Below, piece after piece: positions 34,739 to 43,388 of a stretch of 64,000 nucleotides of DNA. The stretch's first letter is position 1. Each line of letters begins with the position of its first letter. The notes under the pieces were generated by a model, which worked only from the letters and a program-made list of their open reading frames with translations, ran no database searches and was not told the origin of the DNA. This DNA comes from CF-162 sp963667205 (GTDB lineage Bacteria > Chloroflexota > Dehalococcoidia > SM23-28-2 > RBG-16-64-32), in the NCBI GenBank assembly GCA_963667205.1, contig OY762959.1:2294001-2358000 (forward strand), given 5' to 3'. A program made the position numbers and the translations under genes.

Positions 34739-35452
34739 TTAGCCTTCGTCGCGGCCCACAAGGTTCCCATCGCGCATCGTGATCACCAGATCCGCCTGAC
34801 GCGCGATCGAATTATCGTGCGTGGCGATGAGGACGGTGCGATCATCGCTGGCGAGGCTGCGCAGGAGTCCGACGATCTGCTCGCCGGTAGTCGAATCCAG
34901 GTTCGCAGTCGGCTCGCCTGCCAGGATCAGCGCCGGGTCGTTGGCCAGCGCCCGGGCGATCGCGACTCGTTGCTGCTCTCCGCCCGAAAGGCGCGTCGGA
35001 CGCCGGCGGTGGCGGTCCGGCGCCAGCTTGACTCGCGAGAGAAGCGACTCCGCCAGCGCCCGGCGGCCCTGTGCATTTGGTTCGCCCCGCAGCTCCATCG
35101 GCAGCATCACGTTCTCGATCGCCGAGAGGTATGGCATCAGGTTGAACATCTGGAAGACGAAGCCCACCTTGTCGCGCCGGTAGGCCACTTCGACCGCGCC
35201 GCTCAGGCCCGAAATGTCGGCACCGTCAACAATGATGCGTCCTGAGTCCGGTCGATCGAGCGCGCCCAGAAGGTTGAGGAGTGTGCTCTTCCCGCAACCG
35301 CTGGGGCCTTTGAGCGCGACGAGCTTGCCGCGTGGGATCGCAACCGAAACGCCATCGACGGCGCGTACGGTGTCGGAGCCGCTCTTGAAGTGCTTGACAA
35401 CGTCTTCCAGGACGGCCGCACCAGCCATGGTCTCGACTGCAGTATTACTCAT
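34739..35452 (-). CDS. ABC transporter ATP-binding protein (MacB/LolD type) with altered Walker B
   Basis: A 237-residue ATPase with Walker A GPSGCGKST, Q-loop FVFQMFNLMPYLSAIENV, signature LSGGEQQRVAIARAL and the H-loop ATHDNS. The Walker B reads ALILAGEPTANLDS, with Gly where the family has the Mg-coordinating Asp (LADEPT); the next Glu is intact. This is a single A-to-G change (GAC to GGC) and would weaken ATP use, unless it is a consensus error. The gene overlaps the stop of its permease partner by 8 bp. Confidence 0.93.
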   Translation of the reverse strand: MSNTAVETMAGAAVLEDVVKHFKSGSDTVRAVDGVSVAIPRGKLVALKGPSGCGKSTLLNLLGALDRPDSGRIIVDGADISGLSGAVEVAYRRDKVGFVFQMFNLMPYLSAIENVMLPMELRGEPNAQGRRALAESLLSRVKLAPDRHRRRPTRLSGGEQQRVAIARALANDPALILAGEPTANLDSTTGEQIVGLLRSLASDDRTVLIATHDNSIARQADLVITMRDGNLVGRDEG

Positions 35453-36850
35453 AACGAAGCACCTCCGCGGGCTTGACCCGGCCCACGTACCAGGCCGGGA
35501 TAAGGGTCGCCACTAGCGCAAGGCCAAGCGCGATGGCCAGCGCGTAGCCAAAGATTTCGGGCGAGACGGCGACATCAACCTCACCGAGCAAGTTGCTTCC
35601 TTGGCCGCCACCAGCCTCGATAGCCACGACGCCCCCCCCCCCCCCCCCCCCCCCGGCCCTCCGAAGCCGCCGACCTCGGTCGTCGGATCGGACACCAGGC
35701 CGTTAGCGACCGTCTGCGCCAGGGGGAACGTGGCGAGCGCGCCGATCACCGCTGCGATGATCGCGACGAACGCCGTCTCCAGCGTCATCTGGCCGACGAC
35801 GTGCCAGTTCGAGGCGCCGAGTGCCTTGAGGATTCCAATTTCCCTGATCCGCTGCCGCGCGACGATGGCGACCGAGAAGAGGATGATCGCAGCACTGGCG
35901 ATCAGCGCTGCGATCATGCCGACCCGGCTACTGTCTGCGGCGTCGGCGAGCGGCGCGCTGATGGCGTCAAAGGCGGCCTCCTGCGTCGTCACGTCGGCGA
36001 CGTCCTCGCCGAGCGTCTCGCGGATCGCGTCGGCCGTCGAGCTTACGTTCGCAGCCGTGTCCACGCGAACGCTGATCGCGTCGACCTCGCCTTCGCGCTC
36101 GAAGAGGGTGCGCGCGGTGTCAAGAGGAAGGAACATCGCGTTGTCGCCGAACTGCGATCCGCTGGTGTAGATCCCAACGACCTCTACTTCGGCCTCGTTC
36201 ACGCTGAAAGTGTCGCCGACAACAAGCCCGTTGGCCTCCGCCAGGCCCTCGCCGACCACGGCGACGTTCGCCTCGCCTTCGTCAATCTCAAACGTGCGGC
36301 CACTCGTGATTTCAGCGTTTTCCACACCGAGGGAAGAGAGTTCTTTCGGGTTATCGGTGCCGGTTACGAGGATGAGTATCGGGCGCCCACCTTCTGGGAG
36401 ATTCCCGGCGAACGGCGAGTTGCCAGGCCGTTCGATCGTGCCTGCGACCAACTCGTCACCGGTGTACTGCGCGGTGATCGTGCGCGTGTAGGCCGTCACG
36501 TGCTCGATGGAGGCGATCGCCTCGACCGCTTCGTCGGTAAGAGTCGCCAGGCCAGCGTCGGCGTCAGCACCATCGGCGGCGTCGCCAGCGTTCGGGGCGT
36601 TGGGCCCGCCGCCCGCGCCGGGACCGAAACCGCCACGGAGGATGAACCCGCCGCCGAAGCTGCCGGCTGGCTGGATGGTCACCGTCGTGCCGACCTCGCT
36701 CTGGATCTCATCGAGGCGCTCGTCGAACGCGCCGTCGACTGTGATCATGATCAGAGCAAGGCCGATGCTGACACCGAGGACGCCGACCAGGAGGGCCGCG
36801 CGCAGCGGTGCGCGCAAGAGGGCGCGCGACGCCCAGCGAAGAATCTTCAT
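35445..36850 (-). CDS. MacB/FtsX-type ABC permease, frame broken at a 23-G homopolymer
   Basis: The protein has an N-terminal membrane helix, a large periplasmic MacB-PCD domain (~40-290), and FtsX helices with RQRIREIGILKALGA. A glycine-rich loop after DPTTEVGGFGGPG is coded by 23 consecutive G residues. After the run the read frame is nonsense, whereas another frame continues VVAIEAGGG, SPEIFGYALAIALGLALV and KPAEVLRYE, the classic C-terminus, into the ATPase gene. A run of 21 or 24 G would be in frame. It is either a phase-variable tract or a mis-counted homopolymer. Partner of the ATPase at 34739-35452. Confidence 0.88.
35632..35654 (-). repeat. 23-nt poly-G (coding strand) tract in the permease gene
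   Basis: A pure run of 23 C on the + strand, coding for glycines. Length 23 is out of frame; 21 or 24 restores the permease. Confidence 0.8.
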
Positions 36851-37026
36851 GGTCTTTCCCTTTCAGATGTATCGCCTGAAATCCTAGGAGGGTTTGGTTA
36901 AGGTCAAATTAGGGGGACGTTAAGGGCTGTTAATGTCCCGCGACCGGCGATGCCGGCCTAGCGCAGAGTGATGTGTGCTTCGGTCGACTTCAGGGACGAG
37001 ACCGTTCAGCTAAGCGCGCATCGCGC

Positions 37027-37290
37027 GGCATCCTCAACAATCTCATGCACGCCTCCCGACCGTTCTCGCGCTTGGTGAACCAGAGCGCGGCGATGGGTGC
37101 GCTCCCAACGCTACGCGCTGCGACTGCCCCGGATGTCCAGGGCAACGATTATTTCGGCCCCGACGGCTTCAGTCAATTGCGCGGCCACCCGGTCAAGGTC
37201 GGCAGGAGCAGGCGGGCACAGGACGACGAGACAGCACGGCGCCTCTGGGACGTCTCCCTGGAGCTGACGGGAGTCACTTATCCGATCTGA
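37027..37290 (+). pseudogene. Short-chain dehydrogenase/reductase C-terminal fragment
   Basis: About 87 residues match the end of retinol-dehydrogenase-like SDRs: QSAAMGALPTLRAATAP, NDYFGPDGFSQLRGHP and ETARRLWDVSLELTGV. The Rossmann half with the cofactor site and the YxxxK catalytic pair is missing upstream. A remnant left by deletion or transfer. Confidence 0.7.
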
Positions 37291-37393
37291 GGGAAGGCGA
37301 CAGTCGTTCGCCAGGGATCGTATCTGAGTCAACGCGCTGTGAAGATCGGGGAAGGCCAATGAGTCTCTTAATCTGCATCTAATGTGAGGTTGC

Positions 37394-37399
37394 TATAGT
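37394..37399 (+). promoter_or_regulatory. Extended -10 box upstream of the DUF3179 selenoprotein
   Basis: TGCTATAGT matches an extended -10 element, 50 nt upstream of the ATG at 37450. No convincing -35 box is seen. Confidence 0.45.
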
Positions 37400-37449
37400 G
37401 GTCGCAATTACTGGCCATGTAGATAGCCAGAGTGAGAGAGAAGGTCGTT

Positions 37450-38574
37450 ATGGGCGCTCATGGGCGAGCAAAGGTAAATGTCTTCATCTCGGCCCTTGTT
37501 TTGGGGCTGCTAGGACTGGGAGCAGCCGCCTGCGGGTCGTCAGGGACCGATGATAGTCAGAGCCCCACCTCAGGTGCCACGGAAATACCACCGACATCGG
37601 ACCCGGCTTCGGATGATGGTGACGCCGACGCCGGCGATGCGTCCTTCAGCTTCCAGCGAAGTAGCCCGTTCGTTCCTCTCGACAGTCCGGAGTTCATTGC
37701 TCCCGGCGAGGCTACATTCCTTGATGCCGATGATCGCGTCCTGGGCGTCACGATTGATGGTGACAGCCGCGCCTACCCGCTCCGGATGATGACATTCCAC
37801 CATATCGTGAACGACTCATTCGACGGGAGGCCCATCCTCGTCACCTTCTGAATACGCTGCAGTTCGGGGGTCGGGTTCGACCCCGTGATTGAAGGGCAAA
37901 CGTATACCTTCGAAGTGTTCGGCCTACAGGAAGGCGTCCTGGTAATGATCGACCGAGAGACCGGGAGTGTGTGGTCACATCTTGACGGAGTCGCCTTAGA
38001 GGGCCCAGAGACCGGAGCCCAAATGAAGTTCATTCCCATGCTGGTCTCCACCTGGGAAGACTGGCGTGACCTGAATCCAAGCACAGTGGTCCTCTCCGAC
38101 GACACGCCCTTTCGCTCACGCTATCGTGACGTCGAGGTCGGGATGCCCAACCCCCAGGGTGGACTAGACTTGCTCTACGGAGACGACCGGCTGAAGGCGG
38201 AGGAATTGGTGCTGGGCGTCATGACAGACGAGAGCTTCGCAGCATATCCGTTGTTTGAACTGAGCGGGACGGATGGCGTCGTCAATGACACCATCGATGA
38301 GTTGCCAATCGTCATCTTCTACGATGCCGGGAGTAACAGCGCCACTGCATTCTCTCGTGTGATTGATGGACGAGAGGCACAGTTCGAGATTGTTGGGAGC
38401 GACCCCTTTCTCGCCCGAGACAACCTAACCAACACGACGTGGAACCTGACGGGTGTCGGCGTGGCCGGCGTCGCAGAAGGAGACGCGCTTGACTTTGTTA
38501 TTGCGTACGTAAGCGAATGGTATGGCTGGTCCGCCTACCATCCGAGTACGACCCTGTTTGTGGCGCCAGAGTAG
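37450..38574 (+). CDS. DUF3179 lipoprotein, candidate selenoprotein (UGA read as Sec at residue 134)
   Basis: Two in-frame segments are separated only by TGA 37849-37851. Read through, the 374-residue protein starts with a lipoprotein-like signal (LGLGAAAC), an acidic Ser/Thr linker and a full DUF3179 domain: DGDSRAYPLRMMTFHHIVND, RPILVTF-U-IRCSSGVGFDP, DRETGSVWSHLDG, FIPMLVSTWEDWRDLNP. Family members have a CPLC motif directly after VTY/VTW; here it is U-IRC, so UGA replaces the first cysteine of a CxxC (Sec134, Cys137). A perfect 7-bp hairpin with a GGTT loop follows 15 nt after the UGA. The role of DUF3179 is unknown; a U-x-x-C pair points to thiol redox or metal binding outside the membrane. 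ATG 37450 follows GAGAAGG. Confidence 0.87.
37867..37884 (+). promoter_or_regulatory. Putative bacterial SECIS hairpin of the DUF3179 gene
   Basis: GGGGTCG pairs perfectly with CGACCCC around loop GGTT. The loop starts 22 nt after the UGA and begins with GGU, as in the E. coli fdhF SECIS. Confidence 0.78.
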
Positions 38575-38690
38575 CACCACTTCCACCGAGGAGTCAGCGA
38601 AGATCAAGCACACCTTAGTCTGGGTCAGGACCGACGTTTGATCGTCCCGCAGGACGGCTTCGTCGAAAGTAGGAACGGCCCTGCATTTTG

Positions 38691-38714
38691 CAAAAATGTT
38701 GTCAAAAATGTTGT
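38691..38714. repeat. Two tandem copies of a 12-bp A/T-rich unit
   Basis: CAAAAATGTTGT occurs twice in a row about 70 bp before tRNA-Trp, in otherwise GC-rich DNA. Purpose unknown. Confidence 0.6.
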
Positions 38715-38767
38715 CAAACGATCGGTGTCGTCGAGATTCGGCACTCGACGATGGCCCAATTCGTATC

Positions 38768-38773
38768 TACAAT
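38768..38773 (+). promoter_or_regulatory. -10 box of tRNA-Trp
   Basis: TACAAT lies 10 nt upstream of the mature tRNA 5' end. Confidence 0.5.
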
Positions 38774-38783
38774 GACCTTAGGT

Positions 38784-38859
38784 AGGGGCGTAGCTCAGCT
38801 GGCAGAGCAACGGTCTCCAAAACCGTAGGTCGCAGGTTCGAATCCTGTCGCCCCTGCCA
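38784..38859 (+). tRNA. tRNA-Trp(CCA)
   Basis: A 76-nt cloverleaf with anticodon CCA (loop CTCCAAA), acceptor AGGGGCG/CGCCCCT, discriminator G73 and an encoded CCA end. The anticodon is not UCA, so UGA is not read as tryptophan by this gene; this matters for the three UGA-interrupted genes. Confidence 0.97.
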
Positions 38860-39242
38860 GCTTTCGTACTTAGATTCGCTCGAAATCTCACGCGCGCCTC
38901 GCCACGAGGTGACTCCGACACCCAATTTGACACACCCAAGTCGGCGATTGTTGGCGAATGATGACGGTCATTAGAGAATCGTTTCGTGACCTCCTGGGGT
39001 GTGGCATGTCCTCTACTGGACGCGCCGTTCTACGTTCTCTAGTAACCTCGCTGAATGCCGCCGCGGTGGCGCTTTGAGGAAGGGCTTGCGCCACGAACAG
39101 CGGGGCACATTCACCGCGCCTTACAAGACGGTGCTAGTAAGACCGGCCATCAGTACGATGGCGAGGCCGTCGCCGCTAGCGCCGGCGTCGTGTCCGGACG
39201 AGTCGTTGGGGAGAACGCGTGCCGGTTCCGCCTGACTGCCTA
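38860..39242. other. Intergenic stretch without recognisable gene
   Basis: About 380 bp after tRNA-Trp. Several short frames exist on both strands but none has a ribosome site or family resemblance. No integrase, duplicated tRNA end or other att-like sign was found. Confidence 0.5.
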
Positions 39243-40598
39243 TCAGCGCCCGTCCTCAGCGAGAGCCGCGAGAGTTGCTGAAAGCTCACCTGAAAATAGG
39301 ACAGAGAACCGCGGATTCAGTTCGTTCGCGCGGCCCAGGTAGTCAGTCGCGGCGGCGGTGTCGCCGGCGGAAAGGCTGATGACGCCGGCGTGGAAGTACA
39401 ACGCAGGGTCGGGCGTGCCGAGGCTGATCGCCTGCTCGGCGAACGGAACGGCGTCTTCGCTGCGACCGGCCTGGTGCAGCGCCCAGGCGACGGCGTCAGC
39501 GGCGTATATGCTGTCGGGCTGAGCCTCGTAGACCGCGGTTGCCTGCCGCACGGCCTCTTCGACGTCGATTTCGTGATCGGCCAGGAAGACGGCCAGCTCG
39601 AGGCCTGTGGCAATGCCGTTCGCCCGGTATGTCTCGCCGATCGCCAGGACACGATCGTACTGTGACTGCGCGTCGTCATCGAGACCGGCCGCGGCGTAGA
39701 CGTCGCCGAGCGCGGCGAGGTCGTCGGGCAGAGGCTGGCGATCGACAACCGCTTCATAAAGGGCGATGGACTCGCCGAACTCTCCTTCGGCCGCCAGGAC
39801 CTGCGCCGATCCTGCGAGCGCGTGGATATACCCCGGGAATACGTCCGCCGCGGCAGCGTACTGCGTGCGGGCGGCGGCGATTCGGCCGAGGCGGAAGTGG
39901 AAATCGCCGTATTGGACGTACGCCCAGGCGGTGTTCTCGAGCGAACGGCCGCTGTCGGTGCCGAAGGCGTTCTGCCAGGCCAGCTCGGCGTCGGCGGTAT
40001 CGCCCTGGATCTCCAGGGTGTGTGCCAGCCGGCTGAAGGACGTGAGGCCCGGGGCGCTGGCGACGACACCCTCGTATGTAGCGCGAGCGTCCGCGTAGAG
40101 TCCCAACGCCAGTTGAGAGTCGCCCAGTGCGGCGTACCCGGCGGCAGATCGGGGGTCGATAGCGATCGCCTCCCGGGCGGTTGCCACCGCTTCGGCGAAC
40201 TCATGGCGGGCGTTCTGAAGGTTGGCCAGGATCACGGTGGCTGCGAAGTTGCCGTCCGGGGAGAGCCGAAGCGATTCGGCGACGGCGGCATCGGCGTGTG
40301 CGTAGTCGGCCGAGTCGCCGGTCTCGCGTGCGCGGCGCAGATAGGCGCCGGCGAGCTTGTGGTGCGCTATGTAGTCGGCCGGATCGGCCGCTACGCGGTC
40401 GGCCCAGAACGATACGACGCCGTTTGACTGCGCTGAGGCGTTTGCGACGATGGCGGACGGCACACTCCGCCCGCCATCGTCGCTAAGGGGCTCGCTATTG
40501 ATGGCGAGGATCAGGATCGCGAGCGCCGCCGTGATAGCGCCGGCAACCATCAGCAGACCACCGGCCTGCAGGCTGCGATCGGCGCTGATGACACTCAC
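39243..40598 (-). CDS. Membrane-anchored tetratricopeptide-repeat protein
   Basis: A 451-residue protein with one N-terminal membrane helix (~14-33) and about nine TPR-like helical pairs, for example ARHEFAEAVATAREAIAIDP and SAAGYAALGDSQLALGLYAD. TPRs hold protein partners; here they would face outward. It is last in a same-strand run with the ECF sigma, anti-sigma and DUF4331 genes. GTG start with GGAGGAG upstream. Confidence 0.85.
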   Translation of the reverse strand: MSVISADRSLQAGGLLMVAGAITAALAILILAINSEPLSDDGGRSVPSAIVANASAQSNGVVSFWADRVAADPADYIAHHKLAGAYLRRARETGDSADYAHADAAVAESLRLSPDGNFAATVILANLQNARHEFAEAVATAREAIAIDPRSAAGYAALGDSQLALGLYADARATYEGVVASAPGLTSFSRLAHTLEIQGDTADAELAWQNAFGTDSGRSLENTAWAYVQYGDFHFRLGRIAAARTQYAAAADVFPGYIHALAGSAQVLAAEGEFGESIALYEAVVDRQPLPDDLAALGDVYAAAGLDDDAQSQYDRVLAIGETYRANGIATGLELAVFLADHEIDVEEAVRQATAVYEAQPDSIYAADAVAWALHQAGRSEDAVPFAEQAISLGTPDPALYFHAGVISLSAGDTAAATDYLGRANELNPRFSVLFSGELSATLAALAEDGR

Positions 40599-40622
40599 TT
40601 TCCCATCTCCTCCAGTTCTCGG

Positions 40623-41900
40623 TTAACTCTGGTCCCGGCGTACGGCCACCAGTGCGCCACCGGCGAGCATGAGAGCTACGCCACCGGCGATGGCCAGCAC
40701 GAAGTACAGCGTTGCGTCAGTCGATTCGCCGGGCGCGGCGCCACCGCTGGGGAGGCTGCCCGCGGCCGGCTGGTTCGGCGCGGCAAGGTACGGGAAGATG
40801 GACGAGAAGGCCTTGTCGTTGCCGTCGATCGCGTCGGTGATCCCGGCTGTGCGGTTGAGGATGAGCTGCAGAGCGACGTCGATGACGTCGTCCTCAAGCT
40901 GGCGGCCGTTCGGGAAGACTACCGGCTGCGAGAAGTCGATCGTGACGATGTCCGGGATTAGCGCTCCGGCCACGCTGGCGGAGTCAAGATCGCCCAGTGG
41001 ACCGCCGTCCTGTGAACCGACGGGGCCGTCAAGGACGCCGTCCATAGCGCCGCGAAGGCCGTCGATCGAGCCCTGCGCCGTTGCGAGGTAGGTTGCCACG
41101 TCGGTCGCCGGACTGGCGACGTTGAAGTCGTTCTTCATGGCGCTCGGGATCAGCGCTGTGTTGATCGCCGGGATGCCGATGCGGTCGACCTGTGAGCCGC
41201 CGCGTGAGGTGGAGGCCCAGGCCTTGATCGTGCCGGTGGCCGAAGTCGCCTCGCCGGTGACGGCGGTGATCGGGAGCTCCAGCACAATGTGTGAGGCGTT
41301 AGTGCCGGCGAACGTGTCCGCCGGGCTGCCCGCGGCGGCCGTCCTCAGGCCGGCGGCCGGAACGTAGGGACCGGCAACAAACGCGTTGAAGCCGACCAGG
41401 TCGAAGAAGAAGGGATCGTCCCGCTGGCCGGCGAACGCGGAGATGCCGCCGGCCGTGGCGATGATCGCCGCTGGCGGGGTCGCGGCCGTCGAGCCGGGAG
41501 TGACGTCGCCGCTGATGGCGTCGCCAAGGCCGGTGATCGTGAACTTCTGCGGGTCGCCGGCGAAGTCGATGTTGACCGTCGCGTCGTCCGCAAGGTCGCC
41601 GTCGACGTCAACGTGGATCGAGTAGGTCACGTCGTTGCTGAACCGCGTCGTCGCGTTGTCGGATGGCGCGGTGAGGCCGTTGACGCCGAGGGCGATGACG
41701 AGGTTGTCGTTGTTCGTGGGGCTGCGGAAGGCGTAGATGTCTGTGATGTCCGCCGCCGCGTCCGATTCGACGCCGGGTGCGTCACGGTGGTCGGCGCCGC
41801 TTGCGCCGCGGGCCATAGTTATTGCGATCATCGCGCCGAGGGCGATAACGACGCCTAGCGCCGCCAACCCCAGACGAGACCTGAGAGTTACTGTGTGCAT
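40623..41900 (-). CDS. DUF4331 surface protein with C-terminal LPSGG-helix-RR anchor
   Basis: A 425-residue exported protein. After the signal peptide (to ~35) it has the DUF4331 start ADHRDAPGVESDAAADITDIYAF and NDNLVIALGVNG; DUF4331 function is unknown. The C-terminus is SLPSGGAAPGES, a hydrophobic helix and VRRDQS, which resembles an LPxTG-type sorting signal. The spondin protein at 43389-44243 ends the same way. AGGAGG ribosome site before the ATG. It follows the anti-sigma gene and is probably part of the regulon or operon of that ECF factor. Confidence 0.88.
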   Translation of the reverse strand: MHTVTLRSRLGLAALGVVIALGAMIAITMARGASGADHRDAPGVESDAAADITDIYAFRSPTNNDNLVIALGVNGLTAPSDNATTRFSNDVTYSIHVDVDGDLADDATVNIDFAGDPQKFTITGLGDAISGDVTPGSTAATPPAAIIATAGGISAFAGQRDDPFFFDLVGFNAFVAGPYVPAAGLRTAAAGSPADTFAGTNASHIVLELPITAVTGEATSATGTIKAWASTSRGGSQVDRIGIPAINTALIPSAMKNDFNVASPATDVATYLATAQGSIDGLRGAMDGVLDGPVGSQDGGPLGDLDSASVAGALIPDIVTIDFSQPVVFPNGRQLEDDVIDVALQLILNRTAGITDAIDGNDKAFSSIFPYLAAPNQPAAGSLPSGGAAPGESTDATLYFVLAIAGGVALMLAGGALVAVRRDQS

Positions 41901-42016
41901 GTTTTTCCTCCTGACGGTGGTCCGAAACTGCCTGATCGGGCTTGTTACTCTCTTGTTCGGCCGCGAACGACGCCCGGATCACCCGGCAGAGGAGGAATCT
42001 CGAAGTCGGAGGAGGG

Positions 42017-42688
42017 CTAGAGGTCGGCCGAGAGGATCGGCTCGGTGGTGGGCTGGGGGCTGCCGCCGGCCGGCTCGATCGTGACGGCGATCGTGTCGAC
42101 GCCTGCGGCGTCCAGGGACATGGCCGCCAGGACGGCGCCGTCCTCCGGCTCCAGCAGGCCGGCGCTCGTCGCGGCGCCGTCGCTGATCGCCCAGACCTGG
42201 TACGCGAGGTCGTTCGTCAGGCTGGCGAGGCCGTGCAGATCCATGATCGCCACGCCTTCGTCCTGAAGCAGCACTACGCGGCCTCCGGAGGCGTCGTTGC
42301 CGATTGGCACGACGACGGTGTTGTCGCCGGAGCCCTGAATCGCGGCGATCCAGATGACGAGGCCGACGATCGCCGAAGCCATGGCGCCGTTCAGCGCCGG
42401 TGCCAGGAACCGCCAGCGGAGAAGCCGAGCGAGGCCCCCGCCGCGGTCCGGTTCGGGGGCGGCGCGTGCGTCAGACTGCACCTCCCGCATGATCCGCGAC
42501 TTCAGCGCCAGCGGCGGTTCTCGCTCCGGCGCCGCGAATGCGAGCGACTGAGCGGCGGCCATCAGCTCGCGCGCCTCCGCGTGCTGATCACAGGATTCAA
42601 GGTGATCACGGACCGCGGCCATCTCGCCTTCGGGTAGCGCGTCCAGCGCGAAGGCGCCGAGCAGCTCGCGTACTTCTTCGCAGTTCAC
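42017..42688 (-). CDS. Anti-sigma factor (RskA-like, zinc-finger type)
   Basis: A 223-residue protein: N-terminal anti-sigma helices with CEEVRELLGAFALDALPEGE and HLESCDQH (an HxxxCxxC-like motif with the last Cys replaced by His), a membrane helix (~97-115), and an extracytoplasmic RskA domain with AYQVWAIS and TIEPAGGSPQPT. It should hold the ECF sigma factor until an outside signal releases it. Its ATG overlaps the sigma gene's stop by 4 bp. Confidence 0.9.
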   Translation of the reverse strand: MNCEEVRELLGAFALDALPEGEMAAVRDHLESCDQHAEARELMAAAQSLAFAAPEREPPLALKSRIMREVQSDARAAPEPDRGGGLARLLRWRFLAPALNGAMASAIVGLVIWIAAIQGSGDNTVVVPIGNDASGGRVVLLQDEGVAIMDLHGLASLTNDLAYQVWAISDGAATSAGLLEPEDGAVLAAMSLDAAGVDTIAVTIEPAGGSPQPTTEPILSADL

Positions 42689-43248
42689 GTTGCCTGTGCT
42701 CCCAACGCTGTACGTAGCTTGGTCAGGGCGAGGCGCAGCCTGCTCTTGACGGTGCCGAGCGGCAGGCTAAGCTTCGCGGCGATCTCCACGTGGGTCAGCC
42801 CCTGGAAGTACGCCATTTCGACGGGCGCACGCTGCTCATCAGGCAGCGTGCCCAGCGCGTTCCGGACTTCCTCGCCGTCGATCGACGACATCACTCGTTC
42901 CGCCACGTCGGCATCGCCGCCCGCCACGTACTCGAGCGCCGGCGACATAACGTCGGTCCTGCGGCTGCGGTTCGACCGGAGCGCATCGATTGCGCGCCGA
43001 TGAACGACCGTCATCAGGAGCGACGTCAGGCTGCCGCGGGCAGGATCGATCTTCGATCGCTGCCGCCACAGGGTCACGTAAGCCTCCTGAACGGCGTCCT
43101 CAGCCGCGGCGCTGTCGCCGGGCACGCGATAGGCGAGACCGAACGCCTTCCTGCTCGTGTAGTCGTAGAACTCCTCCAGCGCGTCGGGATCGGCATTGCG
43201 AATGCCCGCCGCCAACTCAGCGTCCTCTCTATCACCTCTTCGGTTCAA
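42685..43248 (-). CDS. ECF-type RNA polymerase sigma factor (SigK-like)
   Basis: A 187-residue ECF sigma: region 2 is EEFYDYTSRKAFGLAYRV with AEDAVQEAYVTLW, and region 4 is LPDEQRAPVEMAYFQGLTH with the HTH IAAKLSLPLGTVKSRLRLAL. It is paired with an RskA-type anti-sigma by overlapping genes. Likely targets are the neighbouring surface-protein genes (DUF4331, spondin), by analogy with SigK/RskA. The start is a TTG; a slightly later start is possible. Confidence 0.93.
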   Translation of the reverse strand: MNRRGDREDAELAAGIRNADPDALEEFYDYTSRKAFGLAYRVPGDSAAAEDAVQEAYVTLWRQRSKIDPARGSLTSLLMTVVHRRAIDALRSNRSRRTDVMSPALEYVAGGDADVAERVMSSIDGEEVRNALGTLPDEQRAPVEMAYFQGLTHVEIAAKLSLPLGTVKSRLRLALTKLRTALGAQAT

Positions 43249-43338
43249 AGCAGCGGTCAGATCAATCTCCCGGGAAAAGCGACGTTAAGCGGTGAGCCTG
43301 CGCCGTAATTCTATACCGGCGTGCGCATCACAGACAGG

Positions 43339-43369
43339 AAGACGGCCCCGGAAACTCCAGGGCCGTCTT
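43339..43369 (-). terminator. Terminator hairpin after the spondin gene
   Basis: AAGACGGCCC pairs perfectly with GGGCCGTCTT around an 11-nt loop, about 20 bp beyond the spondin stop. The T tract is weak. It separates the spondin gene from the sigma factor gene. Confidence 0.65.
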
Positions 43370-43388
43370 GATGCTATGCGGGGGAAGG

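Noticed and set aside
38860..39242. Integrated element at tRNA-Trp
   Set aside because: No integrase, no duplicated tRNA 3' end and no foreign genes follow; only a short non-coding stretch.
39125..39245. Minus-strand peptide with a hydrophobic end (GDGLAIVLMAGLTSTVL) as the tail of a surface protein
   Set aside because: It has no start, overlaps the TPR gene's end in another frame, and is too short to support.
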